A DNA stretch of 64,000 nt from Petasospora fabianii (GCA_022641835.1 CP048719.1:558001-622000); one strand, 5' to 3'. Counted from the stretch's first letter, positions 9,016 to 19,214 are shown. Notes: generated from the sequence alone by a model not told the origin. A program made the numbers and translations.

Positions 9016-12000
9016 ATGACGCGACATAACAGCCGGCGCTTCGCGCGCCCCCTATCGCTTATGATGATAGAAGACAGTGGTGTTCTTGAGGAGGGCCAGA
9101 ATGACATGGGAGAGACATACACCATCAAGGCGGTTAAGAATGCAGTATTGGATCTTGTTTCACAAAGGCAGAGCCCAAAAGATGCCGCCATCGCCAATCT
9201 TTCATTGACGCCAACGGTGTCGGTGGCGCCTGAACCTGTCCAGCATGCCGCTCCATCTGTTCCAAAACCTCTCACAACAGCTTCAAAGCACACACTTCCC
9301 ACAAAGACATCCCACAACTCTCCATTCATTAAACCTTCGCGTTCTCAGTCGTCGACACCGACCCCTAGAGGCTTTTCAATCCCACTCATTCAGCCCAAGT
9401 CATTATCCGATGAGGAAATACAAGAGTGGTATGCCAGACAGCGTGAGGTTAATGCTTCAAGATTCGGCCGCATCAACATCACAAAGCCCATCAGTCCCCA
9501 AAAATCCAAATCAAGACCATCATCACAAAAAAGCCCGGAAAGTTCAAGTGCTAACGCACCGAAGAAACCGGTTAAGCATCTGCAACCAACTCCAAACAAA
9601 ACTGGTCTTTCAGTGTTTGCGGATATTCCTTCCAGCACGAATAGGGCCAAGGGTGATAACGATATGACTAATGAGTATAATGAAGAAGATTATGATGATG
9701 TGGGCAAAAACGACGGTGTAATATCCGTCAAAAGACGCTTTTCTAATGCGTTCGCCTCATCTGAAGAAGAAGAGGAAGAAGAGCATGGTGCTGGTGGCCG
9801 TGAGAGCGATGCGAGCACTGATATCGAGATCTTGGACATGGATGCATTCACACCGGAGCATAATGAAGACTCTGAGCCTTACACTCCTCCAACAAAATCC
9901 ACGAGGAGACATACTCGGAGAAGAAGAAGGTCATCATGGATCTGTGAGGACGAGGACGATCAAGATTACAACTCTGATAACAATGACTTCATAGGATCAC
10001 ATTACCGGAATGAGTATGCCGATACTGGAGCTGCTAACGATTTTGTTGTAAGTGATGATGCAATCCTCTACAGCTCCGATGATTCGGCCTTTGAGTTGCT
10101 CAACATGGCAACTGCATCACCACCTAACTGGGAAAAGAGGATCACCAAGGGGACATTTAAGAGATCGTCCGACAGAAAGACAGAGGACGAACAAGCCAGT
10201 GTATCTGCAGCAGCTCATGATTCAGAGCCAATAGCGGCCACTACCAGCGACACAACCAAGACAAGCTATAGGGCCAAGAAGAAAAGCAGGAAGAGTGTCA
10301 CCGAACAGAGCACGAAAACATCACCACACGAGACTCTCGCAGAGGATTTAAGCAACGTCATCACAAAGTCACCAGTTACGACTGCTTCTGCTAAGTCTAA
10401 AGCTGGAAATGATGTGATGTCCAAGCCGCCATCGTCGAGCTCAAACTTGGCGAAATCTAATGTTACTGCCATGGATGTTGGAAACGGCAGTGCTGCTGTG
10501 AAGGCCACTACCGGCAGAGTCGAAAATGCCATCGCAGTTCAGGGTCTCGTACCCGCACAGATGGAAGAGACCCTCGTCAAGCCTGATGTGCCAAAGAAGG
10601 TTTTGAAGAAGCAGAAGTCATCGGAGGAAACAAATGCTGCGGATAAGTCCATATCGAGATCTCCAAACCAACCAAGTATAAGGCAAATAGCAGCTGTTAA
10701 ACCATTGAAGAATCTCTTTGGTGAAGGGTTGGGAAAGAAAAGCAATGTCTCAACGAAGCCGTCTCAATTGAATGGCCCAGCATCACAGACCAGAGGCTTG
10801 GGAGTTGCAGAGTCTTCAGATGTGTTGAAGTCTGCCTCAAAGAGAAGCAAGGATTCCTCATACTCCGTTCAGGGATTAACTTCATTGGGTGAATTGACCA
10901 CGGGAGAGAAGAGTCGTCCTCCATCAATGTCCTCGGAGCCGCTCAAGAATACGGTGGCTGTTACTGCTAACGATTTACGCCGTCCCCCAACTGATCCACG
11001 CTTGGCTAGCCAAGCACCGGATGGACCTATACCTTCGGTAATGGACACGACCACTGGTTATGGGCCTTCAAAGGACTCGGTAATACCAATTACACCTGCT
11101 TTGTCTGGTGTTCAAGGGTCCACTAAAGTGCCGACAGCATCTACCAACACCAATGTTGTTCAGCCAGAACACCCAGCATCATCCACCAAGTCGAGTGAAA
11201 GGAACACTACTACCCCACATATACACAAGGAGACCATTTCTCTGCCAAGTGCTACCAATAAGCATCCAGGCACAACACTAGTCACAACTGCCCCGGTGAA
11301 GAAGAAGAGAAAGAAAGCTCCATCGATCTTTATGAACTATCCTCGTGATAATCACAGAAGGGTTTCACGGACTTCAAGACTGGACGCCAAGAAGCAACAA
11401 GGTAGTGATGAGCTGGATGCGGATGCTGATGATGATGACCTAGATTCTCTCTTTGAAGAGCCTCATGATGATCAAGGTGATGTTGAGGTTGCTGATACTG
11501 CTACTGCTTCTACTGTTGTTGCACCACCTTCAGTGGCCGTTGATACTACACATTCTGAAGGTGGTAAGGATGCTGTGGATGAGCCGACAAAGAAGATTAT
11601 CATCACACCAAGGGCCGTGAGTGCACACAAAGCTCGGGGTAGTTCACTGCTTCTTGATCTTGAAATTGAAGATGATGATACCCCTGTGGTTGACACCGCC
11701 AATCTTGATTCTTTGATGCGTAAGCTGTCCACACCACCAGAGAAACATTCTCAATACATTGATGTGATGACTATGACGCCAATTTCAACAGCTGTATCAC
11801 CAACGGATGCAAAGAACGAGGTAGAGGGATACACCACTGAGAAACACATTGCTAGTGATGACATTGTGGAGACGCAGCCAACGGAGAATGAAGGTCCGCT
11901 TATGAGCAATTCTTCAGGTTCACAGAAGGATGATGTGCTATTGGAAGTAACATCACAGAAAACGAATGATAATGATAATGATAATAATGACGATGTTGTT

Positions 12001-12243
12001 GCCATTCCAATATCTGAAGTGGATCTTCTTCCGGCTAGCCAGAAGGTCTTCAAAAGACCGGCTGACCCGCTCTTTGTTGATGCAAACTCTGATGATGAGA
12101 ATGATGAGATGAGCACGACTATCAAACATGGTGATGTTATCCTTGAGGTACTATCGGATAATGAGTCGGACTCGGATGTGGAGCTATTGACTGAACGCGA
12201 GTACCGTCGCTTCCTTGCCGAACAAAAGAGAGCAAAAACTTAA
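9016..12243 (+). CDS. Large disordered, probably nuclear protein of unknown function
   Basis: The 1075-residue protein begins MTRHNSRRFARPLS. Most of it is low complexity (Ser, Thr, Lys, Asp, Glu) with several acidic blocks (SSEEEEEEEH, SDESDSDVELL type) and basic nuclear-localisation-like clusters (RRHTRRRRRSS, KKKRKKAPS). Better-ordered patches are the N-terminal helix MGETYTIKAVKNAVLDLV, an EEIQEWYARQREV segment, the patch APSIFMNYPRDNHRRVSR, and the terminal helix LTEREYRRFLAEQKRAK. I recognise no domain. A chromatin or genome-maintenance scaffold is possible but only inference. Acidic serine motifs (SDDE, SDNES) could be CK2 or SUMO-interaction sites. No intron signals are seen. Confidence 0.85.
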   Translation: MTRHNSRRFARPLSLMMIEDSGVLEEGQNDMGETYTIKAVKNAVLDLVSQRQSPKDAAIANLSLTPTVSVAPEPVQHAAPSVPKPLTTASKHTLPTKTSHNSPFIKPSRSQSSTPTPRGFSIPLIQPKSLSDEEIQEWYARQREVNASRFGRINITKPISPQKSKSRPSSQKSPESSSANAPKKPVKHLQPTPNKTGLSVFADIPSSTNRAKGDNDMTNEYNEEDYDDVGKNDGVISVKRRFSNAFASSEEEEEEEHGAGGRESDASTDIEILDMDAFTPEHNEDSEPYTPPTKSTRRHTRRRRRSSWICEDEDDQDYNSDNNDFIGSHYRNEYADTGAANDFVVSDDAILYSSDDSAFELLNMATASPPNWEKRITKGTFKRSSDRKTEDEQASVSAAAHDSEPIAATTSDTTKTSYRAKKKSRKSVTEQSTKTSPHETLAEDLSNVITKSPVTTASAKSKAGNDVMSKPPSSSSNLAKSNVTAMDVGNGSAAVKATTGRVENAIAVQGLVPAQMEETLVKPDVPKKVLKKQKSSEETNAADKSISRSPNQPSIRQIAAVKPLKNLFGEGLGKKSNVSTKPSQLNGPASQTRGLGVAESSDVLKSASKRSKDSSYSVQGLTSLGELTTGEKSRPPSMSSEPLKNTVAVTANDLRRPPTDPRLASQAPDGPIPSVMDTTTGYGPSKDSVIPITPALSGVQGSTKVPTASTNTNVVQPEHPASSTKSSERNTTTPHIHKETISLPSATNKHPGTTLVTTAPVKKKRKKAPSIFMNYPRDNHRRVSRTSRLDAKKQQGSDELDADADDDDLDSLFEEPHDDQGDVEVADTATASTVVAPPSVAVDTTHSEGGKDAVDEPTKKIIITPRAVSAHKARGSSLLLDLEIEDDDTPVVDTANLDSLMRKLSTPPEKHSQYIDVMTMTPISTAVSPTDAKNEVEGYTTEKHIASDDIVETQPTENEGPLMSNSSGSQKDDVLLEVTSQKTNDNDNDNNDDVVAIPISEVDLLPASQKVFKRPADPLFVDANSDDENDEMSTTIKHGDVILEVLSDNESDSDVELLTEREYRRFLAEQKRAKT

Positions 12244-12918
12244 GAACATGATTCTTAGTGTTATGAACTCTTGTATAATGAATCTATTTAATTAATGTCT
12301 TACGAATATCTAAGCATGGTGTTCTTTGTAGTGCGCGCACCGACGCGGGAGGGAGAAAAAAAAAAAAAAAAAAAAAAAGTTACCGAGTCCAGGGCAGTGC
12401 CCATGTGGTAGGGGAGGAACAACAATTACATCTGTGGGCGTAAATCCGGCATTATTGTTTGTTATAGTGAAATAAATAGAGTAATTGTCCACATTTTACA
12501 CGCTAATAACACCATAGAAAACCAATCAATCTCTTTAAAACTTTAGATAGACGACATCCCTATAAAACGCGCGCATTAAAGCTTCTGACGTATACGGCTC
12601 ATGGCTTCAAAACCAAAAAAAAAAAAAAAAAAAATAAAAATAAAAAAAAAAAAATAAAACGCGTCCACAAATCTTTTCCTCTGTGTTGTGAAAGAAGAGT
12701 TTTTAATCAAACTAGAATACCGTGATTGTGTGCTTGTGCTTCAGTGTTTGCTCAACAACTTTCCAATAGAGACACACCGCATTGCTCACTCACTGTACTC
12801 CCACGCACTGCCCTTCCCTCAATACCTCCCCATTACCCTTCCACTCGCTTGACCACATTCCTGTGAGACACCCCTTCAAAAAAAGCACCCATCAGATCTA
12901 CCTCTCTTCCTTTGAAAG
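12244..12918. other. Gap upstream of MRN1 with two long poly(dA) tracts
   Basis: This 675-bp region contains a 23-nt uninterrupted A run (12356-12378), directly preceded by a GC-rich segment (GTGCGCGCACCGACGCGGG). A second A-rich stretch broken by single Ts lies at about 12615-12659. The last 150 bp are pyrimidine-rich and look like the MRN1 5' leader. No ORF with coding character is seen. Confidence 0.6.
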
Positions 12919-14616
12919 ATGCAGTCGGTCTACTCCCCTTATGATCTGTCGTACACTCCGTTGGTCCCACAGCACATCCTTGTGAACTCTCCACAGGTTG
13001 GATCTCAGCTTTTTGGCTTTGATGAGCAGGATCAACTCGTTGGCCACGACCGTCAGATCCTTACACCAATCGATTATGAACAGTATGCCGATATGAATGC
13101 TCCACGCCAGCATGATAGTCAGAGCACGGGTCTCGAGCAGCAACTTCATGGAATGTCTCTCCAGCAAGACATCTCAGCTGGTCCAGATGGTGATTACTTC
13201 CACGAAGATGCTCCACAGTTCCAACCACGTCAACAGGCACCACCACAACACCAATTTGGTACTGAACCATTAAACAACGGAGCTATGAATGGTAACTCGG
13301 TCAATGGTGGATTTGAGTATGCACAGATGGTTCCAGGTGGTGATTTCAACTCTGCCCCTTCAAGAACTGTTTACTTGGGTAACGTTCCACAAGATATCAC
13401 CGCTAAGGAACTTTTGGATCATGTTCGTTCAGGTGTTGTTGAAAACATGCGTATCTTACCAGAGAAGATGTGTGCCTTTATTTCGTTCCTTGATGAGTCA
13501 TCTGCATTGCTGTTCCATTCGGATGCCATTCTCAAGAGACTCACAATCAAGGACAACGACATCAAGATCGGTTGGGGTCGTAATGTTCCATTGACCTCAT
13601 TGGTTCTCGCATCCGTCCAGAGAGATGGTGCCACAAGAAACGTCTATATTGGATCCTTGCCAAAGACTATTACCGAGGAGCAACTTCGTAATGATTTGAG
13701 TGGATACGGTATCATTGATACCGTTAAGATCCTTCAAGATAAAGGTGTTGCATTTGTCCATTTCTGTTCCATTGCATCTGCAATCAAAGTTGTTACAACA
13801 TTGGGTGAAAAGAATGAGTTCTATGCTGATAAGAAGATCTTTTATGGAAAGGATCGTTGTGCTTTCATCACTAAGACTCAACAACATAATGCTGCTCAAT
13901 ACCTTGGTCTTGCACCAGGTATGGAACACCTTGTTACCAATGCCGATAGAGAATTCATTTCATCAACTCTTCTTCAACAATCTGCTGCTGCTGCTGCTAT
14001 TGCCACCACTGCAGGTGGTGCTAACAACTTGGGTAACAGAACCGTTTATCTTGGAAATCTTCCAAAAGATGTTAAAGTTGAAGAGATTTGTAATGTTGTT
14101 CGTGGTGGTCTTTTGCAAAATGTTAAATATCTTCAAGATCGTCACGTTTGTTTCATCACTTTTATTGATCCAATCGCTGCAGCTCAGTTCTATGCTATGG
14201 CTCAGATACATGGGCTCACTATCCATAATAAGCGTATTAAGATTGGTTGGGGTAAACATTCTGGTCCATTATCTAATGGATTGACACTTGCTGTGTCATC
14301 TGGTGCTTCAAGAAACATTTACATTGGTAACATTGATCCACATGATCCAAAGTTCTCCAAGGATGCATTGAGAAAGAAGTTTAGTGAGTATGGTGACATT
14401 GAACAGATCAATTTCTTACTTGAGAAGAACTGTGTCTTTGTTAACTTTACATCTATTTCTAATGCTATTTTGGCCATTGATAAGATTAAGATTGATGAAG
14501 ATTTCAAAGATCTTAAGATCAATTTCGGTAAAGATCGTTGTGGTAACATTCCAAGACAATTTGTGAACAACAATCAAGGTGGTAATCATGGACTTCAGAA
14601 TATTATGAACAAATGA
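12919..14616 (+). CDS. MRN1: Mrn1-like RNA-binding protein with four RRMs
   Basis: The 565-residue protein has a Gln/Pro-rich N-terminus and four RRM domains at about residues 149-225, 236-315, 374-450 and 462-545. Each has clear RNP2/RNP1 motifs: VYLGNVP/CAFISF, VYIGSLP/VAFVHF, VYLGNLP/VCFITF and IYIGNID/CVFVNF. Repeats 1 and 3 end IKIGWG and repeats 2 and 4 end FGKDRC, the alternating pattern of S. cerevisiae Mrn1 (YPL184C). Mrn1 binds mRNAs of wall and mitochondrial proteins and connects to chromatin-remodelling phenotypes and stress granules. An Ala run (SAAAAAIATT) separates repeats 2 and 3. A long non-coding 3' flank rich in TCATCATA-type repeats follows. Confidence 0.92.
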   Translation: MQSVYSPYDLSYTPLVPQHILVNSPQVGSQLFGFDEQDQLVGHDRQILTPIDYEQYADMNAPRQHDSQSTGLEQQLHGMSLQQDISAGPDGDYFHEDAPQFQPRQQAPPQHQFGTEPLNNGAMNGNSVNGGFEYAQMVPGGDFNSAPSRTVYLGNVPQDITAKELLDHVRSGVVENMRILPEKMCAFISFLDESSALLFHSDAILKRLTIKDNDIKIGWGRNVPLTSLVLASVQRDGATRNVYIGSLPKTITEEQLRNDLSGYGIIDTVKILQDKGVAFVHFCSIASAIKVVTTLGEKNEFYADKKIFYGKDRCAFITKTQQHNAAQYLGLAPGMEHLVTNADREFISSTLLQQSAAAAAIATTAGGANNLGNRTVYLGNLPKDVKVEEICNVVRGGLLQNVKYLQDRHVCFITFIDPIAAAQFYAMAQIHGLTIHNKRIKIGWGKHSGPLSNGLTLAVSSGASRNIYIGNIDPHDPKFSKDALRKKFSEYGDIEQINFLLEKNCVFVNFTSISNAILAIDKIKIDEDFKDLKINFGKDRCGNIPRQFVNNNQGGNHGLQNIMNK

Positions 14617-15708
14617 TTCATTTCTCCTCCAATTCTATTACTTTCTATTCTCTTTGGAATTGCTGTTTACCCTTTCATTTCGACCATATATATACTCCAA
14701 GTCAACCATGACTGAGTTTTCATTGCACAATTTTCATGTCATCAAATTCATTTCGGTCTTCACGTCAGTGTTTCTTCATTTCCTTGCCTTATCATCGTCA
14801 TCATATACATATACATCATATCATCTGTTCTCTCATCACAGTTCATTAAGTATTATTCAAAAAAGAGTTAATCTCTCTCTCGTTACAGCTATCAATTTGT
14901 CAAAGGTCATATCATCATATCATCATATCGTCATTCATGTATCATACTACAGTATTCAACTGTTACTCTTCTAGTTTTATCTTTTGTCTATATTTGTTGT
15001 TCATATGTCTTTGTCAAGGAACTGAGGTTGAGTCTTATTTAGTTCGTTCAGATCTCTTACATGCACATCATATATCATATAGTTTGTGTAGTCTGTTGTC
15101 TCATCACCTATTGTCTACCTATAACTTCTCAGCACAGCCTATGAAACATATACTATATTGTTGCACCTAATACTAGATATCTGACTGTTATTGTCAACCT
15201 ATAACTTCTAGTGTTGATAGAACACCGAGGTTTATACCTCAGTTGCCGAAATCCCGGTGGAATTATACACTGACGATATCTCGCAGCAAAACAAGTAGGT
15301 ACTGTACCTTTACGAGATAAGTGAGCCGCTTTGCGCCTTATCAGTAAGCTGTTGAATGTATATTGTTAGTACTGATAGGAGATTAACGGGGTTGTTGGTG
15401 TTTAATCAAGAGGTTAGTCAGAAGTGTAGCATGGAGCGTAGGTGTGTGTGTGGTAGTTATCACTTTATGATGATGATGATGATGATGATGATGATATAGG
15501 TCTAACAACACTACAAAGATCTCAATACATACGCACTTTATGCAAATCTATATACCAGTCCAGCCAACAGATAGATATACGACATGGACGTGTAAACCTC
15601 TTAACATATAAGAGGTGATAAGAAAGCCATGGGAAACACAAGCGAGAGAGGGGCAAAGAAGACATCAGATAAGTTAGTAGAGAATGATCCACAAAGAAGT
15701 AGTTTATT
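14617..15708. other. Convergent intergenic region, MRN1 to GIT1, with repeats and hairpins
   Basis: This 1.1-kb stretch between two 3' ends is pyrimidine-rich over its first 500 bp, with many TCATCATAT units (14795-14950), probably MRN1 3' UTR. A cluster of inverted repeats lies at 15222-15342 and a TGA/ATG microsatellite at about 15467-15495. Frames here are low complexity and I do not consider them coding. Confidence 0.6.
15467..15495. repeat. (TGA)n microsatellite
   Basis: About ten perfect copies of the trinucleotide TGA occur in non-coding DNA about 210 bp beyond the GIT1 stop codon. Nothing suggests a function. Confidence 0.9.
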
Positions 15709-17295
15709 TTAATGCTGATCATGAACTTTAGCAGATGTGACTTGAGCATCTTTGTGCAAAGAACCATCCGAAGAGGCATCAGCTTCGATAGATTCAACAT
15801 CACCAAGTAATGAGATATCAAATCCAATAGATTCCAAATAATCCAAGAATTTTTCATCTTCAGCATGCATAGCATTCTGATCAACTGGTGGTAGGAAGAA
15901 TAAAGCTAAAGCTGCAGCGAATAAACCAAGAGATGAAGCTAACCACCAAGCAGATTTGATACCATGCTTATCAACGAGTGGTGTAAAGACATAAGTACCT
16001 GTAAAGGCACCAACTTTACCAATAGCAGCTGCAATACCATAATATTGACCTCTAACTGGGGTACACGAGGTCTTTGATGCGAGTAAACCAATGTTATCAC
16101 CAGGACCAAATTCACCAAGGGTCATAAAGATACCATAAAGAACCACAAATCCAGCAGTAGAATTTTGTAAAGTTTCAAAAGAACCAGCCATTGCATAACC
16201 AATGATTGATTGACAAGTGACACCAATGATTAATGTTAAACGTGGACCGAAATAATCAGCTGCAATTGCACCAAGGAATGCACCAGGGATATAAAACAAG
16301 TTGATAACAACGTTCCAACCAAACACTTGGTACAAATCACTATCATCCATAACGTTAGCAAGGACATAAGAAGAGAATAAACCAAATGCATAAGCAGAGT
16401 AATCATAGATAAACCAAATTAAGGAGACAATTAGGAGTCTAAACCAATAAAATTTGATAACTGCCCAATATGGTGGATAAACTCTCTTAAAACGAGTCTT
16501 TTGGAAAGTTTCACCCTCTTTATAAAACATACGAAGGATGAATAATGAGATTGGTGGGATAGCACCAATACCTAATGTAACACGCCAAACTGGAGTCAAA
16601 TGATCTGTACCACAGATCCAAAGTAACACCATTGGAACAAAAGCAGATATGACAAATCCAAAATCAATCATAAAATTGGTAAACCAACAAAACCATCTAT
16701 TTCTCTTACCTGGTGGTAACATTGCTGAAGCTTCGGAACAAGCAGTTGACCCCGCTGGATACTCGGAACCGATACCAATACCAAGGAAGAATCTGTAAAC
16801 AGTAAGTGCCGTAAGCATACCTTTAACGTTAAGATTATGAGCACTACCTGCCCAAACACCCGAAGTTAAGATTGTCATAACGATAAGGATGATAGTACCC
16901 CAAAGCATAGCTGTCTTTCTTGAGTGGAAGTCTGCAATGTAACCAAACACAAGCATACCAACGACTGTACCGGCAAATGCAATTGAGGTAACGTTTCTAA
17001 TAGCATGAGAATGAAGATAATCCTCTGGATAAAGTATCGAAAGACATGTTGAAACGGTACCAATAGAGTTATTAACGTACCCATCAGAGAAGAGACCAGA
17101 ACCTGTAGTAACGATTGGAAGGTATTTCTTCCAACCAAGTTTGTTAACTTCAATCATACGAGCCTCGTAATCATCTTCAGATTCAAGAGCAAGACGATCA
17201 GCTTTTCTCATAGTGAGTTCTTTCTTAACTCGTGGAACCCATCCTGTGAACAGTTCACTTGCGGAGTGTGGTAAGTCTCTTGTAGCTGCGCCCAT
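15709..17295 (-). CDS. GIT1: Git1-type glycerophosphodiester permease (MFS)
   Basis: The chosen ATG (MGAATRDLPHSASELF) gives 528 residues, close to S. cerevisiae Git1 (518). About twelve membrane segments are present. Signature blocks match Git1 rather than Pho84: GLFSDGYVNNSIG, SIAFAGTVVG, FFLGIGIGSEYPAGS, NAMIDFGFVISAFVP-like, SLIWFIYDYSAYAFG, FYIPGAFLGA and GEFGPGDN, plus the MFS loop RGQYYGIAAAIGK. Git1 carries glycerophosphoinositol and glycerophosphocholine across the plasma membrane as phosphate and inositol sources. The start is preceded by a TATATATAAA box (17378-17389) and upstream CACGTG sites, so phosphate-starvation control by a Pho4-like factor is likely. Whether substrate preference is GroPIns or GroPCho cannot be told. 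Confidence 0.9.
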   Translation of the reverse strand: MGAATRDLPHSASELFTGWVPRVKKELTMRKADRLALESEDDYEARMIEVNKLGWKKYLPIVTTGSGLFSDGYVNNSIGTVSTCLSILYPEDYLHSHAIRNVTSIAFAGTVVGMLVFGYIADFHSRKTAMLWGTIILIVMTILTSGVWAGSAHNLNVKGMLTALTVYRFFLGIGIGSEYPAGSTACSEASAMLPPGKRNRWFCWFTNFMIDFGFVISAFVPMVLLWICGTDHLTPVWRVTLGIGAIPPISLFILRMFYKEGETFQKTRFKRVYPPYWAVIKFYWFRLLIVSLIWFIYDYSAYAFGLFSSYVLANVMDDSDLYQVFGWNVVINLFYIPGAFLGAIAADYFGPRLTLIIGVTCQSIIGYAMAGSFETLQNSTAGFVVLYGIFMTLGEFGPGDNIGLLASKTSCTPVRGQYYGIAAAIGKVGAFTGTYVFTPLVDKHGIKSAWWLASSLGLFAAALALFFLPPVDQNAMHAEDEKFLDYLESIGFDISLLGDVESIEADASSDGSLHKDAQVTSAKVHDQH

Positions 17296-17377
17296 GTTGA
17301 CTGCTGGCTTAGTTGACTGTTGTCTTAGCTGACTGCTGATTAGACGGGTAAGAAAGACTGAAACGAGGGGATGGCTC

Positions 17378-17389
17378 TTTATATATAAA
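17378..17389 (-). promoter_or_regulatory. TATA box of GIT1
   Basis: TTTATATATAAA lies about 83-94 bp upstream of the GIT1 start codon, the usual place for a yeast TATA element. A strong TATA box fits a highly inducible transporter gene. Confidence 0.65.
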
Positions 17390-17501
17390 TGACCCACTAT
17401 CGGATTTACCTGTAACAACGTGCGTAAAAGAGACAAGAGACAAAAGACGCACGGCTTCGTGAAAAGAGGTGCGGCCACGCTCCATGGGGGAAGAAGATAC
17501 G

Positions 17502-17507
17502 CACGTG
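17502..17507. promoter_or_regulatory. CACGTG E-box upstream of GIT1
   Basis: A palindromic CACGTG lies about 207 bp before the GIT1 ATG, a distance typical of a Pho4 upstream activating site. Cbf1 and other bHLH proteins bind the same core, so the factor is inferred from the target gene. Confidence 0.5.
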
Positions 17508-18110
17508 TATTACTACTTCTAGTATATGTATATGTATATTACTACTTCTAGTATATATATACCTATATATATATGTATATGTATATGTATATGTTATTGC
17601 TTATATGTAGTCTATATATATGTTCCTTACAAACTTAACCCTAAAGGGGGTTTAAGTCTTGTTCGCCGTTGCTCTTTATCGAACGTTCTGTGACCTTCCT
17701 TTAAACTTCTAACGCGGCAACCGACGGCGTACATGCCGAGACACTAAGAAGGGAGTTAACCCAATAGGACAAATAGCCAATAACATTAAATACAGAGTAC
17801 ATATAAGGATCTGCTACATATATTGTCTAAACTTCCATAAATGTTTATGTTATGTTATGATATGACATGATATGGTGATCCGCGTGCTCTTGTTGGGCGG
17901 GGTTGAATTGATTACCTAAAACAGAAATAAATGTACAGTTTTGTCCTTTATCTTTCTATGCCGAGGTTACGCTTAACGTAGAACATTTATATTATAGTAA
18001 ATCTTAATGTCTTTGTATTCATTTGCAGTGGAGATAATCTGTATATGCTAGTGTTGATCTTTGATGACATTGGTGACTTGACTTTGATGACTTGACTGTG
18101 ACGTTGGTAG

Positions 18111-18116
18111 CACGTG
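18111..18116. promoter_or_regulatory. CACGTGGG, Pho4 high-affinity type site
   Basis: CACGTG followed by GG matches the high-affinity Pho4 site form known from PHO5 UASp2. It lies about 815 bp from the GIT1 start and 1.1 kb from DFM1, far for a yeast promoter element, so its role is uncertain. Confidence 0.35.
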
Positions 18117-18402
18117 GGAAGGGTAAGGCTACCTAGTAGAGAGTCTCCTCTAACATAAACATGACTCGGATACACTTACACATAATCCAACAATAATGAG
18201 AAGACTAATAAAATAATATTCATATACGATAACAGTAACGATAGTCTTATGCGCCAAGGCCATGACCGCTTAGCTTTCCAGTGTAGCCAGCAAGAACAGT
18301 GTTAACAAGTTTAGTTAACCAAGGTTCTATCTTCATATACAACTATTCATAATCATTTAACAGATCAAGACCCCTGCTATATGATATCTATCCAATAGAC
18401 TA

Positions 18403-18431
18403 CTGAGCTAGCTCAGCTGCAGTGCACTGCA
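18403..18431. repeat. Two 14-bp perfect palindromes one base apart
   Basis: CTGAGCTAGCTCAG (18403-18416) and TGCAGTGCACTGCA (18418-18431) are each perfect inverted repeats, separated by a single C. They lie in the middle of the 1.9-kb non-coding region. They could be protein-binding sites or cruciform-prone DNA; no gene is attached. Confidence 0.85.
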
Positions 18432-19214
18432 CTGATCACCTCTTACAGGTAACTACAAATCACATGCTAAGAAACACTCTAATTTATGCTGACGCATAAT
18501 AAATGGTCGTGTGACCTTTGTCAAGTCAAACAAGACAAACAATAAACTATCGGAAAGTGGATAATATACAGTATTCACTATGCATTCAAGTGATGATGGT
18601 GACATACTCGATGGGGAGAAGTAGTGCACTGGCCTATCGTTATCAGTTTTATCTCTTATCGCGATAGTTTAATTCATTACCAATGAAAGGTAAGAGGTGT
18701 GTGTGTGTGTATAGTATACATCTATGTCTATATGTGAAGACCCTCTCTTGTCAACGGAGATCATGTAGTGGTCCCTGACATCACTTGTCCATTACCATAT
18801 CTTGGTTGTCTTAACGTCCCATGTGATCAAAAACTTTTATCCGGCAATTGCCGTGGTCTAAACTACAGTTGTCCATCAGCTCAACAGGTGAATCTCTGTT
18901 GGGTATTTTTATCACCACATTATCCTTTCAGAGATCAACACTCATCCATACACATCTAATCATAACATCTTCTTAAATACCTTATCTCTTAAGATTATGG
19001 CTCCTGCTTACATTTCACCAGTCCAAATAGGGAAATCTTCCGTATTAAGCTATTTTCTCCAAAAAAAAAACTTCGCGAACTCGTCCTGGACGCCCGTAGC
19101 CCGCTTCGCTGGCACCTTTTAATTTCATCACGGGGGTTATAACTTTAAGGTGACATATATTCAGGGTAATCAACCAATTGATTGATTCTACTACGTATTT
19201 ACAATCGTTATACA

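Larger units (their letters stand above)
17296..19214. other. Long divergent intergenic region GIT1/DFM1
   Basis: This 1.9-kb region holds the GIT1 promoter on the left and the DFM1 promoter on the right. It contains a TATA box, two CACGTG sites, an exact 20-bp direct repeat (17508-17527 and 17537-17556) inside a TA/TG-rich stretch, adjacent perfect palindromes at 18403-18431 and a short GT repeat near 18700. A 63-codon Cys-rich frame at 18768-18959 lacks convincing support. Confidence 0.6.

Noticed and set aside
17296-17478. N-terminal extension of the GIT1 transporter upstream of the chosen ATG
   Set aside because: It would cross the TATA box and encode unrelated hydrophobic residues; the Met at 17295 matches the family N-terminus.
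18404-18440. TAGCTCAGCTG resembling a tRNA A-box
   Set aside because: It belongs to the adjacent palindromes and there is no B-box or tRNA fold downstream.
18768-18959. 63-codon Cys-containing frame upstream of DFM1
   Set aside because: Irregular cysteine spacing, no signal peptide and no upstream elements; probably chance.
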